A DNA stretch of 64,000 bases, taken from assembly GCA_904846145.1 (NCBI GenBank), contig CAJGZL010000001.1, positions 806,001 to 870,000 of the forward strand, in the 5' to 3' direction. Made by a program: the position numbers and the translations under genes. Positions within the stretch are counted from its first letter, which is position 1, and every line of letters starts with the position of its first letter. This DNA comes from Psychrobacter immobilis (lineage in GTDB: Bacteria > Pseudomonadota > Gammaproteobacteria > Pseudomonadales > Moraxellaceae). The notes under the pieces are model-generated. The model saw nothing but the letters and a program-made list of their open reading frames with translations. It did no database searches and was not told the origin of the DNA. Shown in pieces: positions 9,250 to 20,035 of this stretch.

Positions 9250-9777
9250 CTACTTCATACGATTGATCAGCTTATCTTTTAAGATAAATTGATGATACAG
9301 CGCCGCGCCAACATGTAGTAGTGTAAAAGCTATAATCATCGGCCAAATAATATCGGTATGAATATCATTAAAAAGACGCGCTAAACTACGATCAGGGGTC
9401 ACAAAGACTGGTATTTCGAACAGTCCAAAAATATCTACTGGTCGCCCGCCATAAACGGACATCAGTAGTCCAGCTATGGGCATAGCAATCAACAAGGCAT
9501 AAAGTGCAAAATGATTTAACTGCGATATCAATAGTTGCCACTTGGGCATAACAACAGGTGCAGGCGCTCTAGTTAATAAACGGTTGAGGACTCGTGCTAT
9601 CATCCAACACAGTACACTGATGCCAAAAGCCTTATGTAGACTAATATATAGCTTAGTATCCGTATACTGATATAGCAGCATCAATAGCCAAGTCACTAAT
9701 AATAACAGGGCACTAATCCAATGAAATACTTGACTGCTAAGGGGCCATTTATTTGAGCGTATATTGGTGCTATTCAT
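9250..9777 (-). CDS. Cytochrome b561 family protein
   Basis: 175 residues with four membrane helices. Histidines placed for two b-type haems are seen in helix 1 (QVFHWISAL), helix 2 (SLHKAFG), and the later helices (LNHFALY; LLHVGAALYHQF). CybB-type proteins carry electrons between quinol and a periplasmic or membrane acceptor, for example in superoxide oxidation. It lies 87 bp downstream of the chpC-like gene on the same strand and could be read through from the Pil-Chp operon, although no functional tie is known. Confidence 0.88.
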   Translation of the reverse strand: MNSTNIRSNKWPLSSQVFHWISALLLLVTWLLMLLYQYTDTKLYISLHKAFGISVLCWMIARVLNRLLTRAPAPVVMPKWQLLISQLNHFALYALLIAMPIAGLLMSVYGGRPVDIFGLFEIPVFVTPDRSLARLFNDIHTDIIWPMIIAFTLLHVGAALYHQFILKDKLINRMK

Positions 9778-9864
9778 TATCTACCTTCTTGTGCGCTAAA
9801 CCTAACTTATATAAATACTCATTTGACCAAACGGATTATATAGTAAATAGAATAGTATTCAAGA

Positions 9865-10440
9865 TTATCTCGAACCGTTCAAATCAACCAAATGATGCGC
9901 TATTTTGTCCAAATCTGGTATCAAGTACTCAACATTGTCGATTAGTACCATTTGATACAGATAAGAGGATACTTCGTTTTCATTTAAAGGTTGTTGACTG
10001 CTTTTATTATCAGAGTCATCCTTAGACTGAGCTTTACTAGATTTCTTTGCTTGATGCTTATTATATTCAGCGGTTAAGACAGGCTGATGCTGGTATTTTT
10101 TAGGTAGCTCTATATCTTTGACTTCAGAGATGCGCAGCTTCGCTTGGCGCAACTCACCTGCCGTTTGCAGAGCTATACGATGATTAATAGTATTACCTTC
10201 TAAGATAATAATTTTATCAACGTCTTGTTTTTGCGGTAACAGGTGAAAAACGGCTATTTCTTGTCGTTGCCATAGATAAGTCCAAACTCGTTCTTGCTCC
10301 TCCTCAATATTCAGAATCAAACTGCTAGGAATAACCCAAGCAGGTTGACCCATAGCAGGAATCATCGTCACCGCCAACATACCTTTATCAGTCGTCAATA
10401 GGCTGACTGCTTCAAACGAATGCTTGATGATCTGGTCCAT
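9865..10440 (-). CDS. ChpC-like CheW-family adaptor (probable)
   Basis: 191 residues directly after chpA (57-bp gap). The residues before about 110 have the hydrophobic pattern of a divergent CheW-like fold (MLAVTMIPAMGQPAWVIPSSLI, split here for clarity: the core is PAWVIPS). The C-terminal third is Lys/Ser/Asp-rich and probably disordered, ending in a short conserved-looking tail. In Pseudomonas the gene after chpA is chpC, a second CheW-like adaptor for the PilJ/ChpA signalling array. Position is the main evidence, because sequence likeness is weak by eye. It may instead be a lineage-specific partner. Confidence 0.5.
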   Translation of the reverse strand: MDQIIKHSFEAVSLLTTDKGMLAVTMIPAMGQPAWVIPSSLILNIEEEQERVWTYLWQRQEIAVFHLLPQKQDVDKIIILEGNTINHRIALQTAGELRQAKLRISEVKDIELPKKYQHQPVLTAEYNKHQAKKSSKAQSKDDSDNKSSQQPLNENEVSSYLYQMVLIDNVEYLIPDLDKIAHHLVDLNGSR

Positions 10441-10497
10441 AAGCTACTCACAATCAATAGAAAATTTATCTGAATATACTTTTTACTCATAGATGGT

Positions 10498-13400
10498 CTA
10501 GCCATCATAATCTAAACGTACTTCACTATCTAGAAGCTTGTTTATCTTCTCAAGCAGTTGTATTTCTTGAAAAGGTTTACCCATATAATCATCGACACCT
10601 ACTTCAAATGCGCGCGTACGATGTTTTTCCCCTGTACGCGAGGTGATCATAATAATGGGTATTAATTGCAGGCGTTTATTATGACGAATATGAGTTGCAA
10701 CCTCAAAACCGTCCATTCTAGGCATTTCAATATCTAATAAAATCAAATCCGGTACGGTCTCTTGTAGAATCTCAATCGCATCTACCCCATCTTTGGCAAT
10801 CATAACATTAACACCTTGCCGCTCTAAAAATCTTGAGGTGACTTTACGTACCGTTACCGAGTCATCAACGACCATAACCGTTGGTCGCCTCTTAGTATCA
10901 GCAGTATTAACCTTGAGAGTAGGCTTCACAGCTTTTGATAAAGAAGCATTACGCATCAAGGCCACTAGATCCAAAGCCAGCATAACAGAACCGTCACCCA
11001 TGATAGTAGCTGCTGAAATTCCTGTGATATGCGACAGTTGACGACCTAAAGGCTTAACCACCATCTCAATACGCGAACCTGAGATCTGATCCACTAGCAG
11101 AGCGATATTTTGTCCCGTGCGGCTCTTTATAATGACCAAAGGTAGGCTGGTATTGGTATTCACTATCAGCTCACTAAATTTACTACCTGAGAGGATCTCA
11201 TTGAGATAACGGACACGATATGCTTGATCGTCAATGGCAAGCATAGCGGCACCTGACTTAAAATAATCATAGAGCTTTTCAGAATTAACTCTTACCACTC
11301 GCTCAATCTGTACCAATGGAATCGCATAATAGCCATCAGCCACTCGCACCACTAACGCATCAGTGATAGCCACTGATAAAGGCACGCGTATCGTAAATTG
11401 CGAGCCTTTATTAGGCTCAGACGACACTGACACTACCCCGCCCAGCTGACGAATTTCACTGACGACGATATCCATACCCACGCCACGTCCAGATATTTGA
11501 GTCAACTGATCGGTGGTGCTAAGACCCGCGTTAAAGACATACTGCATTATATCCAAATCGCTAAGCGTATGATCATCAACATCGATTAAGCCTTTACTAA
11601 CCGCTTTTTTGCGTACCGCTTCGACATCGATGCCACGTCCATCATCCTTTAGGTGAATGACCACTTCACTACCTTCACGCAGGACTTCTAAAGTAATATG
11701 ACCACTAGAATCCTTACCTGATTTTAGGCGCGTCTGAGTATCTTCAATACCATGATCGACCGCGTTTCTGATCATATGCTCAAGGGGTGAGGTGATACGT
11801 TCTAAGATGGTTCTGTCCATCTCATCGTCAGCGTTGATAATCGTTAAGTCAACAGATTTGTCCAGCTCATTGGCCGTTTGACGTACGATACGCTCCAAAC
11901 GCGGAGTCAGACGAGTAAAAGGAACAATGCGCGAGCTCATGAGACCATCTTGCAACTCTGTTTGGGTACGTGCTAACTGCAATAGCAGGCTTTCGCTATC
12001 TTGAGTCTTTTCTAACAAAGTATTATTAATATCCACCAAATCTGATGCTGATTCGCTCAAAGACTTGGATAATTGGTTCAATGAGGAATACTGGTCCATC
12101 TCCAGTGGATCAAAATCTTCACTATCAATCAGTTTTTCATCTATTTGCGATAGTATCTGTACTTCTAGCTCCAGCTCCATGCGCCTGAGCTGATCGGCCA
12201 ACCGCTGCACTGTAGTACCCATCTCTTCAATACTATTGGTCAAGCTGGTCATACCCATATCAATACGCGTACGGTTGATCGCTGACTCGCCAGATAGATT
12301 GATCATATGTTCAACTGAGCTACTAGGTATGCGGATTACCTCAGCAGTGCTAACGCTCTCAACTGGTTCAGAGAAGTTGCCTGACATCGATGGCATCTCA
12401 CTGACATCAATGGCTATGTAGTGTTTTTCTGAGCCTTTTTTGGCGTTTAATATCGTTTCGCGTAAATCATTGAGCGACTCATTGGGAATTTTTTTGAGAC
12501 TATCAGACTTACTGTTGAATTGCTTTAAAGCTGCAATAAATGCGACGGGAGTTGGTGGATTAACACGCTGTTTTAATACAAAAACAGCGTCAACGATCCA
12601 GTCATGACAAGCGGTCAACAGCTTTGAGGCCATCTTAGTAGCGGGTCGACGGCGAAGGGCCAACTCTTCGTATATACTCTCCATCTCATGCGATAAATCG
12701 GCGATACCATTAGCTCCGACCATACGGGCGCCGCCTTTGATGGTATGTAGGTCTCGCTGTAATGATTGCAGTGCTTCAGTATTATGATTATTAGTCAAAA
12801 ACAGCTGTAAACTCTTATTACTACTGCTAATGAGCTCTTCAGCTTCTTCTAGATAAAGCGCTAAGATATCAGCGTCAGGCTGTTCATTAGGCCATGATTC
12901 TGCTATCAGCTCATTTATACTAATTGCTGATGTCGACTCGCTATCTTCTTCTGTCTTTAATAAGCTTGCATTATCCTGAGCTTCAGGTGCTGGTATTGTG
13001 AGATTGACGTGATAAGGCAGTTTTCCCATTTGCAAGAACTTTCGACATTGCTCAATCAGCTCAAGCGCAAAAAACGACTGTTTGGCAGTTAATAACTGAT
13101 CAATCTGTAAAACTAAAACATCCTGCAGTTTTTTTATGACGTAAGCCCATTGCATAGTCGGACTGATATCATCTTCTATGAAACGTTCATATATATCAAC
13201 TATCTGATAAGTAAGCTCACTGACACTATAGATACCTGCCATCTGCGCGCCACCTTTGATAGTGTGCGCGTAGCGTTGTAGTTTTTTTATCGTAGCTAAG
13301 TTTTCGATATCATCACACCAGATATCTAAAGTGTCGCTAATAGCCTCATTTAACTCTTGCGCTTCTTCTAAAAATATCTCTAACAGCTCAACATCAGTAT

Positions 13401-16400
13401 TAATAATCTCAATGTGCAGCTCGCGTGCGGGTTTGCTTGCGACATTATAAGTATCTTTGGAAGATTGAGGGATAAGAGGTTGTTGAGAGGAGATAGCGAG
13501 TAGGCTCTCAAGCACTTGCTGATCAATTTTTGGCGACATACTAGCTGCTAGCGCATCAAACAGCCCAACCAGCTGGGCATGTCCGCTTAGCAATACTTGC
13601 TGTATAGCCGTATCGATAGCTAAGCTCGGATACTTATATAAGTGATGATAGACGCTATCTAAGGCTTCAAGGAGCGGCGGAAACTTCGGTAACTCTAAAG
13701 TCTTAGCTGCCAATCTAGCTATTTGTTGACGCTGCTGATGAATATAGGTCTGTACTGATTGCAGATGCTCAATGCTTGGATTAGCATCATTTATATCACT
13801 GAGCTTATGATCATCCTCATTCTTAGCATCAGCATCAAGCATATTGGACGTTGCATTCTCAGATTTTAGTGCAGATACTAATTGCCACTCGGCATCTAGG
13901 AGTCCGTCAATACCTAAGTCTAATAGCTGCGCTGCGCTCAATTGACTGTCAATCATAACAGGTAATTCATCAGACTCATCAAGCATAGCCTGTAGTGAGG
14001 CCAAGTCATCATCACTGTGCGTCTCTTCGACAACGCTATTTTGCTGCTTTAAGCTTGAGTCATAGCTGTCTAGATATCCCTTAATCAAAGATACCGATTG
14101 AGTCAGCGCCTGCAAGTGTTGCGGTGTCATAGGAATATCTTGCTGCTGCAACTGCTCTAGGCTATGCTCTATAGTAGCGCTAACTTCGCTGATAGCGACC
14201 AAAGCGCTTGAGCCTGAAGCGGCTCGTAAAGTATGAAAAGCTCGCACGATTTGATCGCTGACTTTGACTCGGCGCTTATGTTTATACTTCTGTACAAAAT
14301 CATCTATCTCTTGTACTAGGCTCTGTGCCTCTTCGATAAATATCTCACAAAGCGCTTGCTCCTCCTCACTTTGCGGCGCTATTATGACAGACGCTTCTGC
14401 CATAATCTCATTGACTGAATACATAGTCTGGAGCATAGGGTCGATGTTATCACTATCACTGCTACTCTCATCATAGGTATGGCTTTTATCAGTTTCGTCA
14501 GCTTTACCAGTTTTAGAATCGCTACGCTCATTAGCCAAGGCGTAAGCTTGTATATCTGAATAGCTGAAGGTGTCTCCTTGCTTTTGGCTATAAGCAGTAG
14601 CACAAGCTATCCATAATAAGACGTTAGCGGGATAGTCTATTTTACTTTCAGCAAAAATAACAACCAGCTGCGGATAAGCACTTAAAACATCGCTAATCAG
14701 ACTTTGTATGTCTGTAGATACTAGGATACTAGACTCTAATACTCTATTAAGAAGATTCTCAATTGACCATGCCAGCTCAGCACTAGTATTTGCACCTACC
14801 ATACGCCCTGAACCTTTTAGGGTATGAAAGCCGAGTCGAATCTCTTTGAGTTTTGTCAAATCATTAGGAGCATTTTTCCATTGCTCATTCAATGTTGTGA
14901 TATGAGCCAGCACCTCTTGAGCTTCTTCGATAAATATCTCTTTGATATCGGGATCGGCATCGCTTGAATCAGTAGGCAACGGTGTTGCTTGTTTTATAAA
15001 AGGCGCAAGCGCTACTGGAAGGCTAGAGTCCGAGTTTATTGGACTTAGACTGCGCTTATCATTGGTTGTAGAGTCGCTATTGATAGCCTTTTTTGTATCA
15101 GCATCAGTACTAGTATTGGCACTGTCTTTATTAGCATTGGGCTTTGGCTCACTTTCAGCGCTACTTATCCCTTGAGATAATGGCAAACCTGCGATCAAAT
15201 TATTGCTTTTTAATATAGTATGAGCCAAGTCAATGCTCGGTTGCTGCTCGTTAGAAAAGTCATCAATCAAAATCGTTACTTGCTCTTTAGCCTGCAATAC
15301 TAACGTTATTAAGTCCTCAGTGACTAATAAGGTATTATTGACGACTGCACTGAGTAAATGCTCAACTGTCGCCGCTAGCGTGCTGATGCCAAAAGCGCCG
15401 GCTACCTTTGCTGACACTTTTAAGGCGTAAAAGTTACTTCTCATCTCTGTTAAAGCAGTCAAATCCTGCAAGTCTTGTTGCCATGTCAGCAAAAGGTTCT
15501 CTAAATCACTAACAACCTCTATCGCCTCTATAATGAAAAGACTACGAACCGCTTCATTCATCTGCAAATTATCCGCTTTTATTTTCGTTCGAACCAGCTG
15601 TAAGGCAGCACTCTCCGATGGTTCGTTCTCTCGCTGTTGCTGACCATTTTTATCACTATTAGTATCAGTAGCGCCAGAGTTAGTAGTGGCGCCATCATCA
15701 CTCATAGTTTTATTAGTTGTGTTCTTGGCTGTTGTAGCATCCGTAACCTCTCCACTATCATCATAGCGCACGACAGCAGTCGCAGCATTATCTGTGCTGT
15801 GCCCAACTACTTGCCATTTATCTGCTTCAAAATCAGCATCTGGCGTTGCCAGTCTCACCGTTAATAAGTGTTGCGCTTGTTCAATATAATCATACGCTTG
15901 TTGCACTAGATACTGATCTAATACTTGCTGGGCCCAATAATCCAGCAAGCGCTCGAGAATAGCTATAATTGCTGCTAGTACTTGGGTTAGCTCTATGCCA
16001 ATAGAGTTGATGTTATGCGTAGTAATTTGCGCAAATAAGCTATCTAACGCATCGCTAATTTGTTGTAATGAAAGTACCCCCATCTCTGCTAGCACAGTAT
16101 TAAGATCAGTAGTAGCGCTAGTAGATGCCTTTAACGCATCGGGATGGCTTTTGATATTATCAGTGATATTTAGCTTAATATCTGTAAAAGCTTGGCGTAG
16201 CCTCGCTAGCGAGTTTTTGTCACTATCTTCTGTCAGTTCGTCGTCTATTAATTCGTCGTCTGCTAATTCATCCAAATTTTGTCGATTGCGACCTATAATA
16301 TTAGCACTGGCATCATTGATAACTGGCCGCCCGAGATAACTAGAAATAGCATGCTCAGTATCATATATAATGCTACACAGCTCTTGCAGTTGACGCTCAA

Positions 16401-17574
16401 TCTGCCACTGCATTTGCGAAAAAGCGTCTTCTGAATTCATACTAGCCGTAAGATCTGTCAGAATTTGAGCGACTTGGTTTTCATACAGCACCCAGCCTCT
16501 TTGCGCCAACTGTTCCTTTAGACGCTGTAGAGGGTCTACTACAGCCTGCGGCTCATCAAGCGTAAATATTATAGTCTCAAGCTCAGTCAGCATATAGGAC
16601 AAAAAACGCACCTCTATATCAGCTTGGCGCGTCAGCTTATCAAGCTTAGCCTGAATACTCTCGTCAGTGGTTGCTAAGCTAAGCTGTAGATAAATATCTG
16701 TCGCTAAACGCTCGACAAGCTCATCTTGATTAACCAAAGTACTTGGCTCAATGGCTATCTGTATGACTTGCTCTAATTGCAACAGTAGTGAACAAATCTG
16801 CTTGGAAGACTGTGGTTGGCTTATTAAACTGTTCAACCATAGTTCAGTTAGGAACCATAGCCGCTTGTTATCGATAGCCGTAGCTGCCAGCTCGGCCTGC
16901 CATAGACTACGACAAACCTTGATCAGCGCTTGTATAACAGGGGCTTGTTTGTTATCAACTAGTGACTCAGCCAGCAGTTTTTGCATTTGCTGCTGCCACG
17001 CTTTTAGTAATTGCTGATATTTACTCGTTTTTAATGCTGGATTGGTCTTATGTTTTGGAATGATAAGATCAATATACTGAGTAAAGCTCACCGTGGCACT
17101 ATCAAATCCGCTACGCTGATAACGCTCATTGTCAATATGTGCTATCTGAGAGGTAATGGATTTTTCATGCCGCAAAGTTGACTCTTTTGGCGTGAGCATT
17201 TGAGTGAGCTCAGCGATAGTGCTATCAATAAGCACACGACGATAGCTACCCGTTTGTACAAAAAATATTAGCTCGTTTTTTAATAGATTATGAGCAAACG
17301 TACCCAATCGTTCTGAACGTTTTGACTGCTCATACGATATTTTAGAGGCTTTAGCCAATTGACTAAGCTTACTCGCCAGTAAGCTCAATCTTGGTAAGTC
17401 TGCTATAAGCAATACTTGAGCAATTTGTTTATAAGATTGTATTGTATTGTTAGCCTTCAGATCACCTTTTAAGTCACTATGGTGCTGCCAGTTGTCAGAC
17501 ATTTGTGATAGTTGCTGGTCTAGCAATGGCAATAGCCATTCAAGCATCACAATTTTGTTGGACTGGGTATTCAT
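10498..17574 (-). CDS. chpA: Chemosensory hybrid histidine kinase ChpA with several Hpt domains
   Basis: 2358 residues, the CheA-type kinase of the Pil-Chp system that controls type IV pili. Domains in order: N-terminal FimS-like helices; a degenerate Hpt lacking the His near 716 (KVSAKVAG); Hpt at about 915 (HTLKGSGRM); a divergent Hpt at about 1113 (HTLRAASG); Hpt at about 1436 (HTIKGGAQM); Hpt at about 1609 (HTIKGGARM). Then the dimerisation region, the ATPase domain (N box near 1935, NAVDHG; G1 DDGRGID; G2 GRGVGMD), a CheW domain near 2075, and a C-terminal receiver (phospho-Asp in LLLDIEMPRMDG near 2280). Ser/Asp-rich linkers join the Hpt domains. P. aeruginosa ChpA has a similar size and plan, with six Hpt domains plus Ser and Thr variants. 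Confidence 0.96.
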   Translation of the reverse strand: MNTQSNKIVMLEWLLPLLDQQLSQMSDNWQHHSDLKGDLKANNTIQSYKQIAQVLLIADLPRLSLLASKLSQLAKASKISYEQSKRSERLGTFAHNLLKNELIFFVQTGSYRRVLIDSTIAELTQMLTPKESTLRHEKSITSQIAHIDNERYQRSGFDSATVSFTQYIDLIIPKHKTNPALKTSKYQQLLKAWQQQMQKLLAESLVDNKQAPVIQALIKVCRSLWQAELAATAIDNKRLWFLTELWLNSLISQPQSSKQICSLLLQLEQVIQIAIEPSTLVNQDELVERLATDIYLQLSLATTDESIQAKLDKLTRQADIEVRFLSYMLTELETIIFTLDEPQAVVDPLQRLKEQLAQRGWVLYENQVAQILTDLTASMNSEDAFSQMQWQIERQLQELCSIIYDTEHAISSYLGRPVINDASANIIGRNRQNLDELADDELIDDELTEDSDKNSLARLRQAFTDIKLNITDNIKSHPDALKASTSATTDLNTVLAEMGVLSLQQISDALDSLFAQITTHNINSIGIELTQVLAAIIAILERLLDYWAQQVLDQYLVQQAYDYIEQAQHLLTVRLATPDADFEADKWQVVGHSTDNAATAVVRYDDSGEVTDATTAKNTTNKTMSDDGATTNSGATDTNSDKNGQQQRENEPSESAALQLVRTKIKADNLQMNEAVRSLFIIEAIEVVSDLENLLLTWQQDLQDLTALTEMRSNFYALKVSAKVAGAFGISTLAATVEHLLSAVVNNTLLVTEDLITLVLQAKEQVTILIDDFSNEQQPSIDLAHTILKSNNLIAGLPLSQGISSAESEPKPNANKDSANTSTDADTKKAINSDSTTNDKRSLSPINSDSSLPVALAPFIKQATPLPTDSSDADPDIKEIFIEEAQEVLAHITTLNEQWKNAPNDLTKLKEIRLGFHTLKGSGRMVGANTSAELAWSIENLLNRVLESSILVSTDIQSLISDVLSAYPQLVVIFAESKIDYPANVLLWIACATAYSQKQGDTFSYSDIQAYALANERSDSKTGKADETDKSHTYDESSSDSDNIDPMLQTMYSVNEIMAEASVIIAPQSEEEQALCEIFIEEAQSLVQEIDDFVQKYKHKRRVKVSDQIVRAFHTLRAASGSSALVAISEVSATIEHSLEQLQQQDIPMTPQHLQALTQSVSLIKGYLDSYDSSLKQQNSVVEETHSDDDLASLQAMLDESDELPVMIDSQLSAAQLLDLGIDGLLDAEWQLVSALKSENATSNMLDADAKNEDDHKLSDINDANPSIEHLQSVQTYIHQQRQQIARLAAKTLELPKFPPLLEALDSVYHHLYKYPSLAIDTAIQQVLLSGHAQLVGLFDALAASMSPKIDQQVLESLLAISSQQPLIPQSSKDTYNVASKPARELHIEIINTDVELLEIFLEEAQELNEAISDTLDIWCDDIENLATIKKLQRYAHTIKGGAQMAGIYSVSELTYQIVDIYERFIEDDISPTMQWAYVIKKLQDVLVLQIDQLLTAKQSFFALELIEQCRKFLQMGKLPYHVNLTIPAPEAQDNASLLKTEEDSESTSAISINELIAESWPNEQPDADILALYLEEAEELISSSNKSLQLFLTNNHNTEALQSLQRDLHTIKGGARMVGANGIADLSHEMESIYEELALRRRPATKMASKLLTACHDWIVDAVFVLKQRVNPPTPVAFIAALKQFNSKSDSLKKIPNESLNDLRETILNAKKGSEKHYIAIDVSEMPSMSGNFSEPVESVSTAEVIRIPSSSVEHMINLSGESAINRTRIDMGMTSLTNSIEEMGTTVQRLADQLRRMELELEVQILSQIDEKLIDSEDFDPLEMDQYSSLNQLSKSLSESASDLVDINNTLLEKTQDSESLLLQLARTQTELQDGLMSSRIVPFTRLTPRLERIVRQTANELDKSVDLTIINADDEMDRTILERITSPLEHMIRNAVDHGIEDTQTRLKSGKDSSGHITLEVLREGSEVVIHLKDDGRGIDVEAVRKKAVSKGLIDVDDHTLSDLDIMQYVFNAGLSTTDQLTQISGRGVGMDIVVSEIRQLGGVVSVSSEPNKGSQFTIRVPLSVAITDALVVRVADGYYAIPLVQIERVVRVNSEKLYDYFKSGAAMLAIDDQAYRVRYLNEILSGSKFSELIVNTNTSLPLVIIKSRTGQNIALLVDQISGSRIEMVVKPLGRQLSHITGISAATIMGDGSVMLALDLVALMRNASLSKAVKPTLKVNTADTKRRPTVMVVDDSVTVRKVTSRFLERQGVNVMIAKDGVDAIEILQETVPDLILLDIEMPRMDGFEVATHIRHNKRLQLIPIIMITSRTGEKHRTRAFEVGVDDYMGKPFQEIQLLEKINKLLDSEVRLDYDG

Positions 17575-17636
17575 AGGATTATCCTGACTTGTTAAGGCGC
17601 TAATTCTTACCAGCTATCAATTATGATACTTATAGC

Positions 17637-17688
17637 TAATGCTCAGAGGTCGATTAATGCTTGGTAGTTCATTAACCTCTGAGCATTA
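17637..17688. repeat. Long hairpin between pilJ and chpA
   Basis: Perfect 14-bp inverted repeat, TAATGCTCAGAGGT at 17637-17650 and its complement at 17675-17688, extended outward by three more pairs after one mismatch. Inside, TTAATG (17654-17659) can pair with CATTAA (17670-17675). No T run follows on the minus strand, so it is more likely an RNA-processing, stabilising or partial-attenuation element within the operon than a terminator. Confidence 0.7.
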
Positions 17689-17760
17689 ACTAGTACCTAG
17701 TCATTGGCAACAGCTAAACCAAAAATCGTGTTGAATGACAAGGTTTTTATAGCATGAGTA

Positions 17761-19125
17761 TTAGCTATGATTTGATATCTTGAAACCTGTTACAGATTCT
17801 TGCAGTGCTCCAGCCATCTCATTGAGCTCACCGACTGAACGCGCTGTTGCTAACGTGCCTGAAGAAGTTTGTGAGGTGATGTCTTGAATGATAGTCATAG
17901 TGTTCGAGATATGACCTGCTGATTCTGCCTGCTGCTGCGCGGCATTAGAGATATTCTGAATAAGGTCGGATAGTGTATTAGAGACGTTTTGCACCTCTTC
18001 AAGTGCCTCACCAGCATCTTTTGCTAAGCGCGCACCACGTACCACCTCTGAGGTTGTCGACTCCATCGACATGACAGCCTCATTGGTATCAGCCTGAATG
18101 GTCTTAACTAAGGTTTCAATCTGTTTAGTTGCTTTAGCCGAGCGCTCAGCCAAACGCTGAACCTCATCAGCCACTACCGCAAACCCGCGCCCTGCCTCGC
18201 CTGCCATTGACGCTTGAATAGCGGCATTCAATGCCAAAACGTTGGTCTGATCGGCAATATCATTAATCAAACTGACAATATCGCCAATCTCTTGCGAGGA
18301 TTCGCCCAAGCGCTTAATACGCTTTGAGGTTTCTTGAATCTGGTTACGAATAACATTCATACCCTCAATGGAACGCTGTACAACCTCAGCACCATTATAA
18401 GCAATATCGACTGAACGCTCAGCCACTATCGCTGACTCAGTCGCATTATTGGACACTTTATCAATCGATACCGCCATCTCATTGATAGACGCGGATACTC
18501 CAGCGATTTCTTGGGCCTGATGCTCAGAGGCCTTTGCAAGCTCAACGGCTTTGAGCTGTGTACGCTCAGAGGACTGGGATACTTGCTCAGCAGTATTATT
18601 AATCACCATTACTAGCTGACGTAACTGATCAATGGCAAAGTTTACTGAGTCAGCGATAGCTCCTGTAAAGTCCTCCGATACCGTAGCACTGACGGTCAAA
18701 TCGCCTTCTGCTAAGTCGCCTAATTCATCAAGCAGACGTAAAATAGCCATCTGATTACGCTCATTTTCTTCTTGAATTTGACGCGAGCGCTCCGACTCAG
18801 TTTCCGCCTCTTGTCGACGGCGTAGCGTTTCTTGTTCAACTAATAAGGTGCGCTCACTACCATCGCGTTGCTTGAACAGCTGTGATAAAGAATAGACCAC
18901 TATAATTAAAGCGATTACAAAAGCGATTACGGGTAAAACCACTGCTTGATTGAAATTCTGTAAATACTGACTCACTGCTGATAGTGAATTAAATATAACA
19001 ACTAAGCTAATTATGATGACTACCGTGAAAATCCCTAACAAAGCGATCCATTTACTATTATTATTTTCGGTAGGTAAAGCAGATTTATTCATATTAAGCG
19101 CAGATCGTTTAGTCATATCATTCAT
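17761..19125 (-). CDS. pilJ: PilJ-type methyl-accepting chemotaxis protein, lacking the periplasmic domain
   Basis: 454 residues from the ATG at 19125, which has AAAGGA overlapping the pilI stop codon. Two membrane helices (about 26-48 and 62-84) are separated by only about 14 residues. P. aeruginosa PilJ (682 residues) has a periplasmic region of over 250 residues there. A HAMP-like region and a complete signalling domain follow, including the hairpin tip [19 protein letters not shown]. As built, it can relay to PilI and ChpA but has no visible ligand-binding domain. Gene order pilG-H-I-J-chpA supports the assignment. Confidence 0.9.
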   Translation of the reverse strand: MNDMTKRSALNMNKSALPTENNNSKWIALLGIFTVVIIISLVVIFNSLSAVSQYLQNFNQAVVLPVIAFVIALIIVVYSLSQLFKQRDGSERTLLVEQETLRRRQEAETESERSRQIQEENERNQMAILRLLDELGDLAEGDLTVSATVSEDFTGAIADSVNFAIDQLRQLVMVINNTAEQVSQSSERTQLKAVELAKASEHQAQEIAGVSASINEMAVSIDKVSNNATESAIVAERSVDIAYNGAEVVQRSIEGMNVIRNQIQETSKRIKRLGESSQEIGDIVSLINDIADQTNVLALNAAIQASMAGEAGRGFAVVADEVQRLAERSAKATKQIETLVKTIQADTNEAVMSMESTTSEVVRGARLAKDAGEALEEVQNVSNTLSDLIQNISNAAQQQAESAGHISNTMTIIQDITSQTSSGTLATARSVGELNEMAGALQESVTGFKISNHS

Positions 19126-19138
19126 TGTAGTTATTCCT

Positions 19139-19669
19139 TTATATTGCAGCATCAATATAGCGCGAGTCTTGTGCTAATAAGCTTGGCATAAAAACCAACC
19201 ATTCTTGTTGGTTCTTGAAAAACCTACCGTGATTGTAGGGCGCAAATGGCGAGTGACTGTCCATAGGCTGCGCACGATACTGACTGCGCGTAAACTGCTC
19301 AATCCCTAGCACTTGATCAACGATCAGCCCTGAAAATACCGTACTATGATCAACGACGATTACCTTGCGCTGGCTCAATTGCGGTAGATGACTGGGCACG
19401 GCTAATAGCTTAGACAGATCTGTCAGCGGCAGCAGACGCCCACGAACATTAGCAATACCTAAGAGCCAAGGTTTTACTAAAGGAACACTAGTGTATTCAG
19501 GCATAGCCAGTATCTCTGACACCTCTCCTATAGGTGCAACTAAACGCTGACCACCCACCTCAAATACCACCCCGCGCCAGTCATACTCTTGTCCGCCTTG
19601 ACGACCACTCAGACGTGCTTTGGCTAAATCAGCCAAACGCAGTAGCTCAATAAATCCTTTAGAGGTCAC
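19139..19669 (-). CDS. pilI: CheW-like adaptor PilI
   Basis: 176 residues, a single CheW domain (about 30-165), for example [15 protein letters not shown] and [17 protein letters not shown]. It couples PilJ to ChpA at the cell pole. The start codon follows the pilH stop after three bases, and the stop overlaps the pilJ ribosome site, so translation is likely coupled along the operon. Confidence 0.94.
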   Translation of the reverse strand: MTSKGFIELLRLADLAKARLSGRQGGQEYDWRGVVFEVGGQRLVAPIGEVSEILAMPEYTSVPLVKPWLLGIANVRGRLLPLTDLSKLLAVPSHLPQLSQRKVIVVDHSTVFSGLIVDQVLGIEQFTRSQYRAQPMDSHSPFAPYNHGRFFKNQQEWLVFMPSLLAQDSRYIDAAI

Positions 19670-19672
19670 AAA

Positions 19673-20035
19673 TTACTCCGTTACCATGCGAATAACACGC
19701 ATTAATTCCGTCTCATCGATAGGCTTAACCAGATACTCTTTGGCACCTTGGCGCTTACCCCATACCCGATCGGTCTCTTGGCTTTTGGTACTTATCATCA
19801 CAATAGGGATGTGTGCAGTGGCTTCTGTGTGAGTGATCTTACGAGTGGCCTGAAAACCATTCATCTCAGGCATAACCACATCCATCAAAATAACATCTGG
19901 TATATGGTCAGTGGCCATCTGACAACCTTGTTGACCGTTAACGGCTTCTAGTACTTTATAGCTATTTTTAGCCAGCATATCGCGAAGCTTTGCCATCTCA
20001 GATGGCGAATCATCAATGACTAGAACCGTGGTCAT
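19673..20035 (-). CDS. pilH: Response regulator PilH
   Basis: 120 residues, one receiver domain with no output domain. The phospho-acceptor Asp lies in VILMDVVMPEMNG; the acidic pair is in VIDDS near the start and the conserved Lys in EYLVKPIDE. In the Pil-Chp system PilH is a ChpA phosphate target opposing or buffering PilG and controlling PilT-driven retraction. The MPEMNGFQATRKI region closely matches the PilH type. It is separated from pilG by 132 bp. Confidence 0.94.
   Translation of the reverse strand: MTTVLVIDDSPSEMAKLRDMLAKNSYKVLEAVNGQQGCQMATDHIPDVILMDVVMPEMNGFQATRKITHTEATAHIPIVMISTKSQETDRVWGKRQGAKEYLVKPIDETELMRVIRMVTE

Noticed and set aside
9753..10025. Plus-strand ORF opposite the chpC-like gene
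   Set aside because: Overlaps the start of the cytochrome b561 gene and the end of the chpC-like gene; no recognisable product.
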